Origin: Baffinella frigidus
Lineage: Eukaryota; Cryptophyceae; Cryptomonadales; Baffinellaceae
NCBI GenBank assembly: GCA_026770585.1
Contig: MU646771.1
Location: forward strand, 122,153-136,569
Length of the DNA: 14,417 nt
Direction of reading: 5' to 3'
Both the position numbers and the translations under genes were made by a program. The notes under the pieces are model-generated. The model ran no database searches. It saw only the letters and a program-made list of their open reading frames with translations, and had not been told where the DNA came from. Positions 1-7,151 of this stretch are shown piece after piece. Positions within the stretch are counted from its first letter, which is position 1, and every line of letters starts with the position of its first letter.

Positions 1-440
1 GGTTTAGGGTTTAGGGTTTAGGGTTTGGGTTTAGGTTTGGGGTTTAGGGTTTAGGGTGTAGGGTGTAGGGTGTAGGGTGTAGGGTTTAGGGTTTAGGGTT
101 TAGGGTGTGAGGTTGGAGAACCTTTTTCTCTGTTAGGTCCGAGCACCAACCCACCTGGTTTAGGGTTTAGGGTTTAGGGTTCGGGGTTTACGGCTTAGGG
201 TTTGGGGCTTGGGGTTTAGGGTTTAGGATTTGGGGTTTAGGGTTTAGGGTTTAGGGTTTAGGATTCGGGGTTCAGGGCTTGGGGGTGTACCCCCCCTACC
301 CGTGTGCGGGCGATCCCCCCGACTCGTTTCCTGGTTTGGGGGTTAGGGTTTAGGGCTTCGGGAGCAGGGCTTGAGGGCTTAGGGTTAGTGTTGAGGGTGT
401 GGGGTTTGGGGTTTGGGGTTTAGGGCTTCGGGTGCAGGGC
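1..440 (+). repeat. Interstitial degenerate telomere array, TTTAGGG strand
   Basis: Tracts of TTTAGGG and variants (TGTAGGG four times near 55-83, TTTGGGG, TTCGGGG, CTTAGGG) lie at 1-115, 159-280 and 333-440, separated by short unrelated stretches. The G-rich strand points into the window, the wrong polarity for a left chromosome end, so this block is internal. The many variants indicate an old array without telomerase upkeep. Confidence 0.93.
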
Positions 441-491
441 CTCAACGCTGAAAAATCCTGGTGCTAACGCGTAGTACACCATGGAATTCTT

Positions 492-645
492 TCCCCTAAA
501 CCCTAAACCCTAAGCCCTCAACCCCACTCTCTAAACCCTCGACCTTCAACCCCACTCGTAGACCCTAAACCCTAAACCCTGAACCCTAAACCCTAAACCC
601 TAAGCCCTAAACACCAAAACACTGACCCTTCAACCCTAAACCCCC
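492..645 (-). repeat. Interstitial degenerate telomere array, CCCTAAA strand
   Basis: Runs of CCCTAAACCCTAAA with variants (CCCTCAACCCC, CCCTAAGCCCT, CCCTGAA) form a block in the opposite orientation to 1-440. Only about 50 bases of unrelated sequence (441-491) separate them. The arrangement is TTTAGGG followed by CCCTAAA, the order produced by an end-to-end telomere join. Confidence 0.92.
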
Positions 646-1320
646 TGCTGCGGAAGCCCGGCACGCCGCTAGCGACCAACCCTGCGGGGCTGGCGCAGGC
701 CTGCAATCACCCATGTGGTGAGCACGGGCTCTTTTCCGCCACAACTTGGGCCCCGAAGTGTCCAGGTGTTCCCAGCAACCCAGGTCAAGTTGAGAATAGC
801 CCCAACCCGACTCTGGCAGAGCTAGCCCCTCCCCAGAGAGCGGAGGGGCGGCGCACCGTTGCTGCTCTGCGTCGGGAGGCGCTGAGGCGCGCCCGCTGCT
901 CTCCGGGCGGTGCGTCGGGCTGCTGTCGGCAATCGGTTCCCTGGCGTGGGGGAGCAGCGAATCGCGTCCGCCGGAGAAGCCGCCGCCGCTGCCGCCGCCA
1001 TGGTGCGTGGGAGAGGAGAGCGGAGAGGAGAGGGGTGGCAGGAAGGCGGGGTCGCGCATGCCTCCTTACTCCGCACACACGGCGCTGCTCCTCTTTCCTG
1101 TCGGCGGAAGTCGGAGACAACCCTCTCGACTGCGTCTGTCGACCAGTCAGAAGAGAGAGAAAGATGACACCCGACCTTGGCCGTGCTGAGGCAGCGCGCC
1201 CGCCCTCCTTTGCAGCGCTCCGGGGGGTGAACAGGGGGAGGATGGAGGAAACCCGAGCGCCGGACCCGAGCCGGGACCCCAGACATCGAATCGAGGATGG
1301 AGCAGCAGCCATTTCCTTCT
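646..1320. other. GC-rich segment without a supported gene
   Basis: This stretch is GC- and CpG-rich, so long open frames exist on both strands. The longest are minus frames of 150-180 codons; one of them (1312-785) begins with a true ATG. Their products are rich in Arg, Ala, Ser and Pro, overlap one another and show no recognisable domain. At 997-1003 a CCATGG sits in a good initiation context on both strands, preceded on the plus strand by a GCC/CCG trinucleotide run (971-999). The plus frame from this ATG gives 55 residues and the minus frame about 60. I read it as unannotated GC-rich DNA, perhaps a relic promoter or CpG island, not a gene. Confidence 0.5.
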
Positions 1321-1512
1321 GAAGAAGCTCGAATTTGAACTGTCTGCCTAGGGAAGTGGCTCAAATCCTATACTCGATTTGATCCAATTCGAGGTGACCG
1401 TTTTTCTGGACGTGACACAAAAAAGAAAGGGTGTAGTAAAAATCTGGTCAAGTCGAGTTGATTAAAAAAATATTGGTCAGATTGACCAATTTGAGGACAG
1501 AGCAAGGACAAG
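1321..1512. other. AT-richer spacer upstream of AnkA, with a 19-nt palindrome
   Basis: No gene is visible. A perfect dyad lies at 1472-1490 (ATTGGTCA, 3-base loop, TGACCAAT). The motif AAGTGGCTCAAAT at 1354-1366 recurs in the arms of the foldback at 2310-2418, so part of this spacer may be a remnant of that repeat. The AnkA frame is closed upstream by a TGA at 1492-1494. Confidence 0.5.
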
Positions 1513-1863
1513 ACGCTGAACTACCCCCCGACGCTGTGGACCGCGGTGTGGTTCGCGCACACGGAGGAGGCGCATCAGCTGCTCGCGGACGGCGCAGACG
1601 TCGAGGAGAGAGGGGGAAGCCTCGAACCATTGCCGCTGTGTGCCGCTGCAGAAAACGACCCAGGTGATTCGATGGGCCAGATGATCGAGATCGAGATGCC
1701 TGTGCCCGGGGCGAACGCGTCGGCTAACGCCAACTTCGGCTACACGCCGCTGCAAATCACTCTCGGCCAAGAACACGCGGCGGCGGCGGCGCGGCTGCTG
1801 CTTGAGATGGGGGAGGACGTGGGGGCTGTGTTGTCGTCGGAGGAGGTGCATTGGGCCGGATGA
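1513..1863 (+). pseudogene. AnkA: truncated ankyrin-repeat gene copy
   Basis: One frame running to the TGA at 1861-1863 encodes an ankyrin relative of the intact gene at 11489. The N-terminal segment TLWTAV...HQLLADGADVEERGG aligns with TALWTAS...RQLLADGADKIEERGP of that gene. A second unit (FGYTPLQ...ARLLLEMGEDV) is ankyrin-like with poor helix residues. Between them is an unusual Met/Glu/Pro-rich insertion. In an ungapped alignment the initiator ATG of the intact gene corresponds to ACG at 1513-1515, and no other ATG precedes the homologous region in frame. The frame stops after about two repeats, whereas the intact copy has four plus a cap. The ankyrin assignment is firm. Pseudogene status is inferred, since an upstream exon or non-AUG start would rescue it. 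Confidence 0.7.
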
Positions 1864-2309
1864 GTCGATCAAGAACGTTGAGAGAGGAAACGGGACCAAC
1901 GCCCCGATGGAATGGCAATGGCTCTCATACCATTACCTTGAGGTGTTGCTGCCCCGCCACGAAGCCGCATGCAGCTCCTGACGAGGTGGAAACCTGCTTC
2001 TTGACCGCTTCTTGACCTGCCCCACACCTCGCGATCTTGACCTAGATCTTGACCAAGATCGCGAGGTGTGGGGACACATCCCCCTGTAGGAATAGCCGGG
2101 GGGGACGTGCGAAGAAAGACGCCCGATTGAGCAAGGCCTGAGAAAGGGGTGGGCGTTGAGGTGGGGCAGCGTTGTTGAATTGATAATGAATACTGTATTT
2201 GCATGAGAGCTGGCCTCAGATCAGAGCTATCAGGTTACTGTGCGTACACAGCGTGTAGAATGCGATGGCCCTGCTTTTACGCATCCAGCCCTCCCACTAG
2301 CCCTTGGAG
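1864..2309. other. Non-coding spacer
   Basis: No recognisable gene. Short reverse-strand frames show no domain or composition signal. The heptamer CTTGACC recurs several times between 1998 and 2054, leading into the hairpin at 2020-2073. Confidence 0.5.
2020..2073. repeat. Perfect 20-bp hairpin
   Basis: CCCCACACCTCGCGATCTTG (2020-2039) is followed by a 14-base spacer and its exact reverse complement (2054-2073). No T-run follows, so this is a foldback and not a bacterial-type terminator. Confidence 0.9.
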
Positions 2310-2418
2310 GTGGCTCAAAAAGAGCTCTGGGGCATCTTCGATTTATCTTGGATCGGGGTCGGATCCGACCCCGATCAAAGGTAAAATCGAAGACCTTCCA
2401 GGGCACTATTTGAGCCAC
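2310..2418. repeat. Imperfect foldback element, ~109 bp
   Basis: Arms starting GTGGCTCAAA and ending TTTGAGCCAC converge on a perfect 26-bp palindrome at 2351-2376 centred on GGATCC. The outer arms are diverged by point changes and small indels. This looks like an aged MITE or foldback. Outward motifs are shared with 1354-1366 and loosely with 4349-4358. Confidence 0.8.
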
Positions 2419-2507
2419 TTGGGATGGCTGGAGGTCCAGTGCAGAGTCGTGTTTCACCTCCTCTGTCTTCACCCCCAACACTGTTCAAGAGTCTGCATGA
2501 CCTCTCG

Positions 2508-2606
2508 TGTAGAGTGCGCATGACCTCCCTCTCTCTAGGTCCTGCTCAGACACAGCCTCTCTGGGGGTGCATACCTGGCGGCCGTGTTGGTAGTAACAAA
2601 GTTCTC
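2508..2606 (+). repeat. Dispersed repeat, copy 1 (second copy 6893-6993)
   Basis: GTAGAGTGCGCATGACCTCC through GGTGCATACCTGGCGGCCGT and the following AAAGTT tract match 6893-6993 in order, with the shared core CTGCTCAGACACAGCC. The chance frames across both copies have no domain. Full extent and family are unknown. Confidence 0.7.
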
Positions 2607-2639
2607 TTTTCGTTTTGAAACGACACGCTTGCAGTTGGT

Positions 2640-3184
2640 ACAGTGTTGGTACATTCAGGGGTCTCTCGAGCACAAGACTCACCCCCCTCTGGGACTGTTG
2701 GTACGGGGTTACCTCGATCGTAAGAAAGCGCCTCCCCCTAGGACCCTACAGTAGGCCTATGTCTAGGGCCCTGTGGCGATCCTAGGGGGGCGGGCGTTTC
2801 TTATGAGCGAGGTACCCCTTTATCGATAAAGGTCTCCCTCGTCGGGAGGGTACCTAGCTCTGTCTCAGTGTATTTGGGCTGACCAATGATAAGAGAAGTT
2901 GGTGCATACAGGGGTCTTTCGAGCACAAGAAGCACCCCCTCCCCGGGACTTTTAGTATTGATAGAGGTCTCTCTCGTCGGGAGGGTACCAAGCTCTGTGT
3001 TGCTTTTGACGCTGGAGCCATTATAGCTCTTGTCTCTGAGGCGGGCCCGTTTCTTAAGGCTCATAGACTTGTGTATCACTCAACTCAAGGCTCAAGGGCC
3101 TGTTTTAGGACCTGTATCGAGAGTAATACAGAAGAAGAAGCTAGCTCTGTCTCAGTGTATTTGGGCTGACCAATGATGAGAGAA
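2640..3184 (+). repeat. Mosaic of short direct repeats around a family A element
   Basis: Three direct-repeat pairs lie here. GGGTCTCTCGAGCACAAG (2658 on) recurs near 2921. GGTCTCCCTCGTCGGGAGGG near 2831 recurs near 2964. A 44-bp unit at 2854-2897 recurs at 3141-3184 with one mismatch, exactly 287 bases apart. The segment appears to be partial tandem copies of a ~290-bp unit broken by insertions. Open frames here are by-products of the repeats. Confidence 0.75.
2704..2820. mobile_element. Family A MITE, copy A1
   Basis: Terminal inverted repeats GGGGTTACCTCGATCGTAAG and CTTATGAGCGAGGTACCCC enclose the family core CTAGGACCCTACAGTAGGCC. TA lies on both flanks (2702-2703 and 2821-2822). It is too short to encode a transposase. 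Confidence 0.85.
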
Positions 3185-3298
3185 ACCTTTATCGAGACGG
3201 TGCGAGAAACCTCTTGTGTTGGCTAATCATGCATTGGGGCAAAGGGGTACAAAGGAAGCATGGCCTTTGAAAGGAAGCATGGCCTTTCTACAGAACCA
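3185..3298 (+). repeat. 18-bp duplication and left part of an R repeat
   Basis: AAAGGAAGCATGGCCTTT occurs twice in tandem near 3253-3289. From here to ~3345 the sequence matches the reverse complement of 7930-8012 closely, defining one form of the dispersed R repeat that contains TTTCTACAGAACCAGTTCC. Confidence 0.7.
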
Positions 3299-3411
3299 GT
3301 TCCGGTGTCCGCCTATGTTGGGAGCTCGAAGAACCTAAGGACCTAAAGGACGTACAGGTCCGTTATGTCCTTTAGGTTGTTCGAGCTCCCACCATAGGCG
3401 GACACTGGAAC
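3299..3411. repeat. Head-to-head R repeats forming a foldback
   Basis: The plus copy (GTTCCGGTGTCCGCCTATG onward) is followed immediately by a reverse copy ending CATAGGCGGACACTGGAAC. The arms are ~53 bp with several mismatches and a one-base indel. The core TGGGAGCTCGAAGAACCTAA is the signature of the R family. A 14-base C run follows at 3414-3427. Confidence 0.85.
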
Positions 3412-3427
3412 AGCCCCCCCCCCCCCC

Positions 3428-3914
3428 TAGGGCCAGGGTGAGGGACGACCTAATAAGGCACAGGTTGTGAGACTCGGAAGAATACTTAAGGATGTCAACT
3501 TAAGGAAACTTCCGAGGGAAACATTGACTTTTGGTAGAAATTAACTTAGGAAAAGTTAACTGAATAAAAGGAAGGCGGCCGTTTCGGAGAAAAGGTCCTC
3601 ACGAGATCTTTGCTCTGACACGATCCGCGTTCTCTCTTCTCCTCTTCTTCGGTGTCTCTGCCTCGGCCTCGCTGCCTCGACGCACGCCCTACAGCGCCCT
3701 ACGCCTGCGGGTGAGCAGAGCCTTCCTCTCTGAATGCTCGCATGGCACCAAGTTGGCCTCTCTTCCCTTCCTGCTTCTCATGTCAGAGTGGAGACTCCCC
3801 TGCTCTCCACTTCTGCACTCTGCCCCCGTTACGGCCTCTATTAGGTGAGGGCCCTGCCCCCGCGCACCTCCACTCTGACCCAGAGAGGCGCGAGGGGAAG
3901 AAGATTGGGAATCA
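3428..3914. other. Spacer with no supported gene
   Basis: The first half is AT-richer with GTTAACTT-like and CTTAAG motifs. The second half is C/T-rich, and contains CCTGCGGGTGAGC at 3704-3716, which resembles a splice donor. A plus frame from ATG 3742 gives 109 Pro/Arg/Ser-rich residues that run into the tandem duplications downstream and match no family I recognise. The ATG has C at -3. I do not call a gene. Confidence 0.45.
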
Positions 3915-4030
3915 CCACCCACCCGCCCAGAAAGCACGATCCCAAACGATCGCGCCGGCGCTGCATTGCTGGCCACCCACCCGCCCTGAAAGCACGATCC
4001 CAAACCGATCGCGCTGGCGCTGCATTGCTC
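3915..4030 (+). repeat. 58-bp tandem duplication
   Basis: A unit beginning CCACCCACCCGCCC and ending GCGCTGCATTGCT occurs at 3915-3972 and again at 3973-4030 with few differences. Both copies carry GAAAGCACGATCCCAAA and a GATCGCG motif. Confidence 0.9.
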
Positions 4031-4074
4031 TCAGCGTTGACTTGCCCATGAACTGCCCTTGCCAGCGTTGAATG

Positions 4075-4200
4075 CTTCTACCGGCCAATCGGACCGATGC
4101 CGGGAAATTTCCGACGATGTTGAGTTGTTCCCTCCAGCGCTGCACCACCTTCTACCGGTCGAATCGGACCGATGCCGGGCAATTCCCGACGATGTTGAGG
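4075..4200 (+). repeat. 74-bp tandem duplication, second copy partial
   Basis: CTTCTACCGG...AATCGGACCGATGCCGGG...TTCCGACGATGTTGAG occurs at 4075-4148 and again from 4149 to ~4200. Copy 1 contains the perfect palindrome GGAAATTTCC, altered in copy 2. Confidence 0.9.
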
Positions 4201-4202
4201 GT

Positions 4203-4262
4203 TCCTAGGTATCGGCCTACGGTGGGGTCCCAGGGGGGTGCAACTCCTTGTGAGCGAGGTAA
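4203..4262 (+). mobile_element. Probable right half of a family A MITE
   Basis: ATCGGCCTACGGTGGGGTCC and the terminus GTGAGCGAGGTAACC resemble the right half of complete A copies. No left half is visible, so this is a truncated remnant. Confidence 0.45.
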
Positions 4263-4295
4263 CCGAGAGAATGGTGCGTTTATTATGGATCGAAC

Positions 4296-4339
4296 CCAAC
4301 ATGGCCACCATGTTTTCCCAACATGGCCACCATGTTTTC
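4296..4339 (+). repeat. Perfect 22-bp tandem duplication of a small hairpin
   Basis: Two identical 22-base units are adjacent. Each contains AACATGG-CCA-CCATGTT, a 7-bp stem, so a small hairpin has been duplicated exactly. Perfect identity suggests recency. Confidence 0.9.
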
Positions 4340-4374
4340 AAGGCCTTGAGGTGGCTCTGCACTGTAGGGTCCTA

Positions 4375-4491
4375 CAGGGGTACCTCGCGTATCAGAAACC
4401 GCTTCCTCCTAGCACCCTGCAGTAAGCCTATGCCTAGAGTCCTATGGTGGTCCTAGGGGAAGTGCGCTTTCTCATGAGCGAGGTACCCCTC
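4375..4491. mobile_element. Family A MITE, copy A2
   Basis: The left terminus TACAGGGGTACCTCGCG and right terminus CATGAGCGAGGTACCCCT enclose the core GCACCCTGCAGTAAGCCTAT. TA precedes the left end. The right flank is altered. No coding capacity. Confidence 0.85.
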
Positions 4492-4584
4492 TTAGAGGGT
4501 GCCCCCCCTCTGAGTGAGATACCCAGGAGACCCTTCTTGGGTACGGGAAAGAGAGTACTGCCTTCTAGCTCAATCGCAGTCTGT

Positions 4585-4670
4585 TTTTTTTGACCAATTT
4601 GGTGAGCCTGGGCTCTTTTCCGCTCTCAAGTTGACGGATTTGTATGACACACCTTGCGTGGCAACTTAAG
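4585..4670 (+). repeat. Dispersed repeat S, plus copy
   Basis: ACCAATTTGGTGAGCCTGGG, then CTCTTTTCCGCTC and TTGACGGATTTGTA, match the reverse complement of 8884-8966 over ~80 bases at roughly 80% by eye. A shorter match (GGGCTCTTTTCCGC) lies at 728-741. Confidence 0.65.
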
Positions 4671-4699
4671 CATAGTCAGCCAACCCGAGTAATGCCACA

Positions 4700-4856
4700 A
4701 GCTAACGCCAGCGAGGTACTCACAGCCTACGGATTGCCTACGATAGGTAGGGGGGCTCCTACGACTTTTACATTGCAAAACAATGTAAAAGTCGTAGGAG
4801 CCCCCCTACCTATCGTAGGCAATCCGTAGGCTGTAAGTACCTCGCTGACGTTAGCT
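4700..4856. repeat. Long near-perfect foldback, 76-bp arms
   Basis: Arms 4700-4775 and 4781-4856 are reverse complements with two mismatches, around a 5-base loop (CAAAA). It begins AGCTAACGCCAGCGAGGTAC and has no sequence in common with the other MITE families here. I find no clear target duplication. A transcript would form a ~76-bp hairpin. The frame that crosses it is an artefact of the palindrome. Confidence 0.95.
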
Positions 4857-4905
4857 TTTTGCATGACGAGAGAGCTAGAGATGCGGTTCGAACCTCTCGC
4901 AAATA

Positions 4906-5123
4906 CAGGGATTACTCGAAATTAAGAAACCGCACCCCCCTAAGCTCCTACCGTAGGCATATCCCTTAAGTGGCGAGTAGGCTCATACACCCTACCATAG
5001 GCCCCTAGGACCTGCCTAGGACCTCGTGGCGGTCAATTTTAACCGCCTCGCCACTTCAGAGATACCTATGGCCCTATGGCCACCCTAGGGACGGTGTGTC
5101 CCCTTAATTTCGAGTATCTCCTG
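4906..5123. mobile_element. Family A MITE, copy A3, interrupted by a family B element
   Basis: Terminal repeats CAGGGATTACTCGAAATTAA and TTAATTTCGAGTATCTCCTG are flanked by TA (4904-4905 and 5124-5125). The A core is split after GTAGGCA by a family B insertion and resumes with CCTATGGCCCTATGG. The termini differ from the CAGGGGTACC subfamily, so this is a separate lineage. Confidence 0.88.
4962..5062. mobile_element. Family B MITE, copy B1, nested in A3
   Basis: The left end TCCCTTAAGTGGC and right end GCCACTTCAGAGA are flanked by TA (4960-4961 and 5063-5064). An inner stem is formed by GGCGGTCAATTTTAACCGCC. Removing the element with one TA gives an uninterrupted family A core. Confidence 0.88.
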
Positions 5124-5125
5124 TA

Positions 5126-5333
5126 TACACCGCGGTGTGTATTTCGGCGTAACCTCTTTGATAAATTCAGTAATCAGTAATCGGGGGGCATTGCTAGAGG
5201 ACCCTACGGTGCGTGCGGTTGATGAATCAGGAGTGTCTCATTCCACGGAACTCGGCTGTACATCCACGGTATGTGGGTAGTGTGTGCAGGAGGGTAGAAT
5301 TGGGAACTTCGACCACATCACTAAAGGACTAAA
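5126..5333. other. Spacer without a gene
   Basis: Contains AGTAATCAGTAATC and GGGGGGCATTGCTA. The latter also appears as GGGGGGCGTTGCTA near 5488 and, inverted, as TAGCAACGTCCCC near 6507. These may be the outer parts of repeats that host the A elements. Confidence 0.5.
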
Positions 5334-5335
5334 TA

Positions 5336-5435
5336 TCCCTTAAGTGGCCAGTAGGCGCATACACCCTACGGTAGGGCCCTAGGACCTGCCTAGGGCGAGT
5401 TAGGGTGAATATTCACCCTATGGGCACTTAAAGGA
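5336..5435. mobile_element. Family B MITE, copy B2
   Basis: TCCCTTAAGTGGCC and GGGCACTTAAAGGA form the termini, flanked by TA (5334-5335 and 5436-5437). The interior includes a perfect 20-bp palindrome (5401-5420) centred on AATATT. This is the cleanest B copy. Confidence 0.88.
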
Positions 5436-5501
5436 TACGTATACAGACCCAGGAGTAGCACCTCTCACGCCACGCGGGGCGCATTTCGGGGGGCGTTGCT
5501 A

Positions 5502-5626
5502 CAGGGATGCCTCGAATTTAAGAACCCGCGCCCTACTGTAGGGCATACCTACGCTCCTAGGGTGGTCCTAGGAGGGAAGTGTGTTCTTACATTCGCAGTG
5601 CCTCGTCTTACATTCGCAGTGCCTCG
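5502..5626. mobile_element. Family A MITE, copy A4, right end duplicated
   Basis: The left end CAGGGATGCCTCGAATTTAA after TA belongs to the A3 terminal subfamily. The right arm GTTCTTACATTCGCAGTGCC is altered, and its last 21 bases are tandemly repeated (5585-5605, 5606-5626), so the right terminus is not intact. Confidence 0.75.
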
Positions 5627-5652
5627 CTGAAGCCCTTGTCGACCTTGGGAGT

Positions 5653-5690
5653 AGACCCTAAACCTCAAACCCTGCACCCCACACCCTTTA
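5653..5690 (-). repeat. Short degenerate CCCTAAA tract
   Basis: ACCCTAAACCTCAAACCCTG and ACACCCTTTAGG resemble decayed telomere repeat on the C-rich strand. GAAACCCGAAACCCGAAAC follows at ~5745. Confidence 0.55.
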
Positions 5691-5743
5691 GGTCCTTGAG
5701 GTTTTAATTTCTCCCAACGTATGCCAACGACACGCCCTTCCGT
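5684..5743 (-). repeat. R repeat fragment, minus orientation
   Basis: TTTAGGTCCTTGAGGTTTTA, CTCCCAACGTATGCCAACG and CCCTTCCGTAGAAA are the reverse complement of the R form at 8675-8730 and 13735-13790. Confidence 0.7.
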
Positions 5744-5822
5744 AGAAACCCGAAACCCGAAACATGCAAGACTAACCTCGAAAACCTGACACCCTCGCGG
5801 AGCAGGAGTACAAGAGATCGTA

Positions 5823-5927
5823 GGCAGGTCCTAGGGCCCTACGGTAGGGCGTATGAGCCTACTGGGGCAGGTCCTAGGGCCCCACGGTAGGCCGTATGAG
5901 CCTACTGGCCACTTCTGCCGCGATCCT
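5823..5927 (-). mobile_element. Family B remnant with a 43-bp internal tandem
   Basis: GGCAGGTCCTAGGGCCCTAC...TATGAGCCTACT occurs at 5823-5863 and again at 5866-5906, followed by GGCCACTT, the B right terminus. The left terminus is missing. Orientation is opposite to B1-B3. Confidence 0.75.
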
Positions 5928-5944
5928 CTGTACAGGGGGGCTTG

Positions 5945-5990
5945 ATGTGTTGGGAGTTCGAAGAACCTAACGGACCTAAAGGATCGCCTG
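5945..5990 (+). repeat. R repeat fragment
   Basis: TGTTGGGAGTTCGAAGAACC and GGACCTAAAGGATCG are the right-hand signature of the R family, placed just before the telomere-like block at 6006. Confidence 0.7.
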
Positions 5991-6005
5991 GGGCCATTGG
6001 TCAGG

Positions 6006-6387
6006 TTTTAGGGTTTAGGGTTTAGGGATTAGGGATTAGGGATTAGGGGTGAGGGGTGAGGATTAGGGGTGAGGAGTGAGGGGTTTACGAGTTTGAGGGT
6101 TCAGAGTTTAGGGTGTAGGGTGTAGGTTTAGGGTTTAAAGTTTAGGGTTTAGAGTTGAGGGCTTGGGGTCTAGGGTTTAGGGTCTAAGGTTCAGGGTGGG
6201 GGGTTAAGGGTGGGGGGCTTAAGGCTTAGGGTTTAGGGTTTAGGGTTTAGGGTTTGGGGTTTAGGGTTTGGGGTGTAGGGTTTAGGGTTTAGTGTTGGTT
6301 TAAGGTTTAGGGTTTAGGGTTTAGGGTTGAGGGTTAAGGGTTTAGGGTTTAGGGGTCAGGTTTCAGGGTTTAGGTTTTAGGGTTTAG
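6006..6387 (+). repeat. Interstitial TTTAGGG array
   Basis: About 380 bases of TTTAGGG with many variants (GGATTAGGG, GGGGTGAGG, GGTGTAGGG). Orientation matches the right-end telomere. It is more diverged than 14280-14417, fitting a former or captured telomere tract. A 10-bp inverted repeat (AGTAACCTAC, 6393-6402; GTAGGTTACT, 6438-6447) follows. Confidence 0.93.
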
Positions 6388-6526
6388 AGGTTAGTAACCT
6401 ACTATAATCCTACTCAGGCCTAATAACCCTAAACCCCGTAGGTTACTCGCCATTTCAGGGACAGGCCTACAGTAGGGAGCGGGATCTTCAATTCGAGGTA
6501 CACATTTAGCAACGTCCCCTGAAATA

Positions 6527-6748
6527 CAGGAGTACCTCGCTCATAAGAAGGCGACCCCCCCCATAAATTTACAGTAAGCCTTTACCTAGGCCCTACGGTG
6601 GTCGTAAGGAGGAGGGCGGCTCCTTATTTCTTATGTGCCCAGTAGGCTCATACGCCCTACCGTAGGGCCCTATGACCTGCCTATGACCTTTGCGGGTCGT
6701 TTTTGACCCGCTGGCCACTTAAGGGCTATCATAGGCGAGGTACCCCTG
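6527..6748. mobile_element. Family A MITE, copy A5, interrupted by family B
   Basis: CAGGAGTACCTCGCTCATAA and GGCGAGGTACCCCTG are flanked by TA (6525-6526 and 6749-6750). A family B element interrupts the right terminal repeat after TTTCTTA, and the A sequence resumes at TCATAGGCGAGG. Confidence 0.87.
6634..6726. mobile_element. Family B MITE, copy B3, nested in A5
   Basis: GCCCAGTAGGCTCATACGCC and the right end GGCCACTTAAGGGC are flanked by TA (6632-6633 and 6727-6728). The first bases of the left terminus are missing. An inner stem is GCGGGTC / GACCCGC. Confidence 0.82.
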
Positions 6749-6892
6749 TACGCGCCACGACACGTGAGAGGTTCGACCGTAGGGTTCCCCGGAACACGAC
6801 CCACTTGATTTATCAACCGCACGCTTCCACACTCCGATGCTACACAGGTGTCCCGCACTTATGGTCCCACAGGCCGCACGAACATACAGTAG

Positions 6893-6993
6893 AACGTGTA
6901 GAGTGCACATCTCCTCTCTCGTTGTCTCTGCTCAGACACAGCCCCGGTGGGGGGTGCATACATGGCGGTCGTGGTCGTGGTCATAAAGTTTTC
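6893..6993 (+). repeat. Dispersed repeat, copy 2 (see 2508-2606)
   Basis: GTGTAGAGTGCACATCTCCT, CTGCTCAGACACAGCC and GGTGCATACATGGCGG parallel 2508-2606 in the same order. The repeat ends at the CT tract. Confidence 0.7.
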
Positions 6994-7019
6994 TCTCTCT
7001 CTCTCTCTCTCTCTCTCAC

Positions 7020-7053
<34 letters not shown>
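6991..7053. repeat. (TC)n(AC)n microsatellite
   Basis: About 14 TC units are followed by about 16 AC units. Frames reading through it give meaningless Cys/Val or Thr/His runs. Confidence 0.97.
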
Positions 7054-7054
<1 letters not shown>

Positions 7055-7151
7055 AGTGTCCATATTTGCGAGGAACCTTAGGGCGGACAAGGATACTGGG
7101 GAGGCTTGATGTGATCCGAAAGTCCCTTATTATCTCAGAAAAGGACTTTTA

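Noticed and set aside
1-115. Left chromosome end
   Set aside because: The G-rich strand points inward. A left end would show CCCTAAA on the plus strand. The array is also highly degenerate from the first base.
785-1364. 175-180-residue proteins on the minus strand, possibly with a targeting-like N-terminus
   Set aside because: Several overlapping frames are equally open because the region is GC-rich, and the residue composition simply reflects base composition.
2020-2073. Rho-independent terminator
   Set aside because: The hairpin lacks a T tract, and the window is eukaryotic.
4644-4829. 61-residue frame
   Set aside because: It is a read-through of the left arm and loop of the 4700-4856 foldback.
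4880-4905. tRNA T-arm (GGTTCGAACC)
   Set aside because: GGTTCGAACC is a palindrome, but the flanking bases do not form a T stem on either strand and no acceptor or anticodon arm is present.
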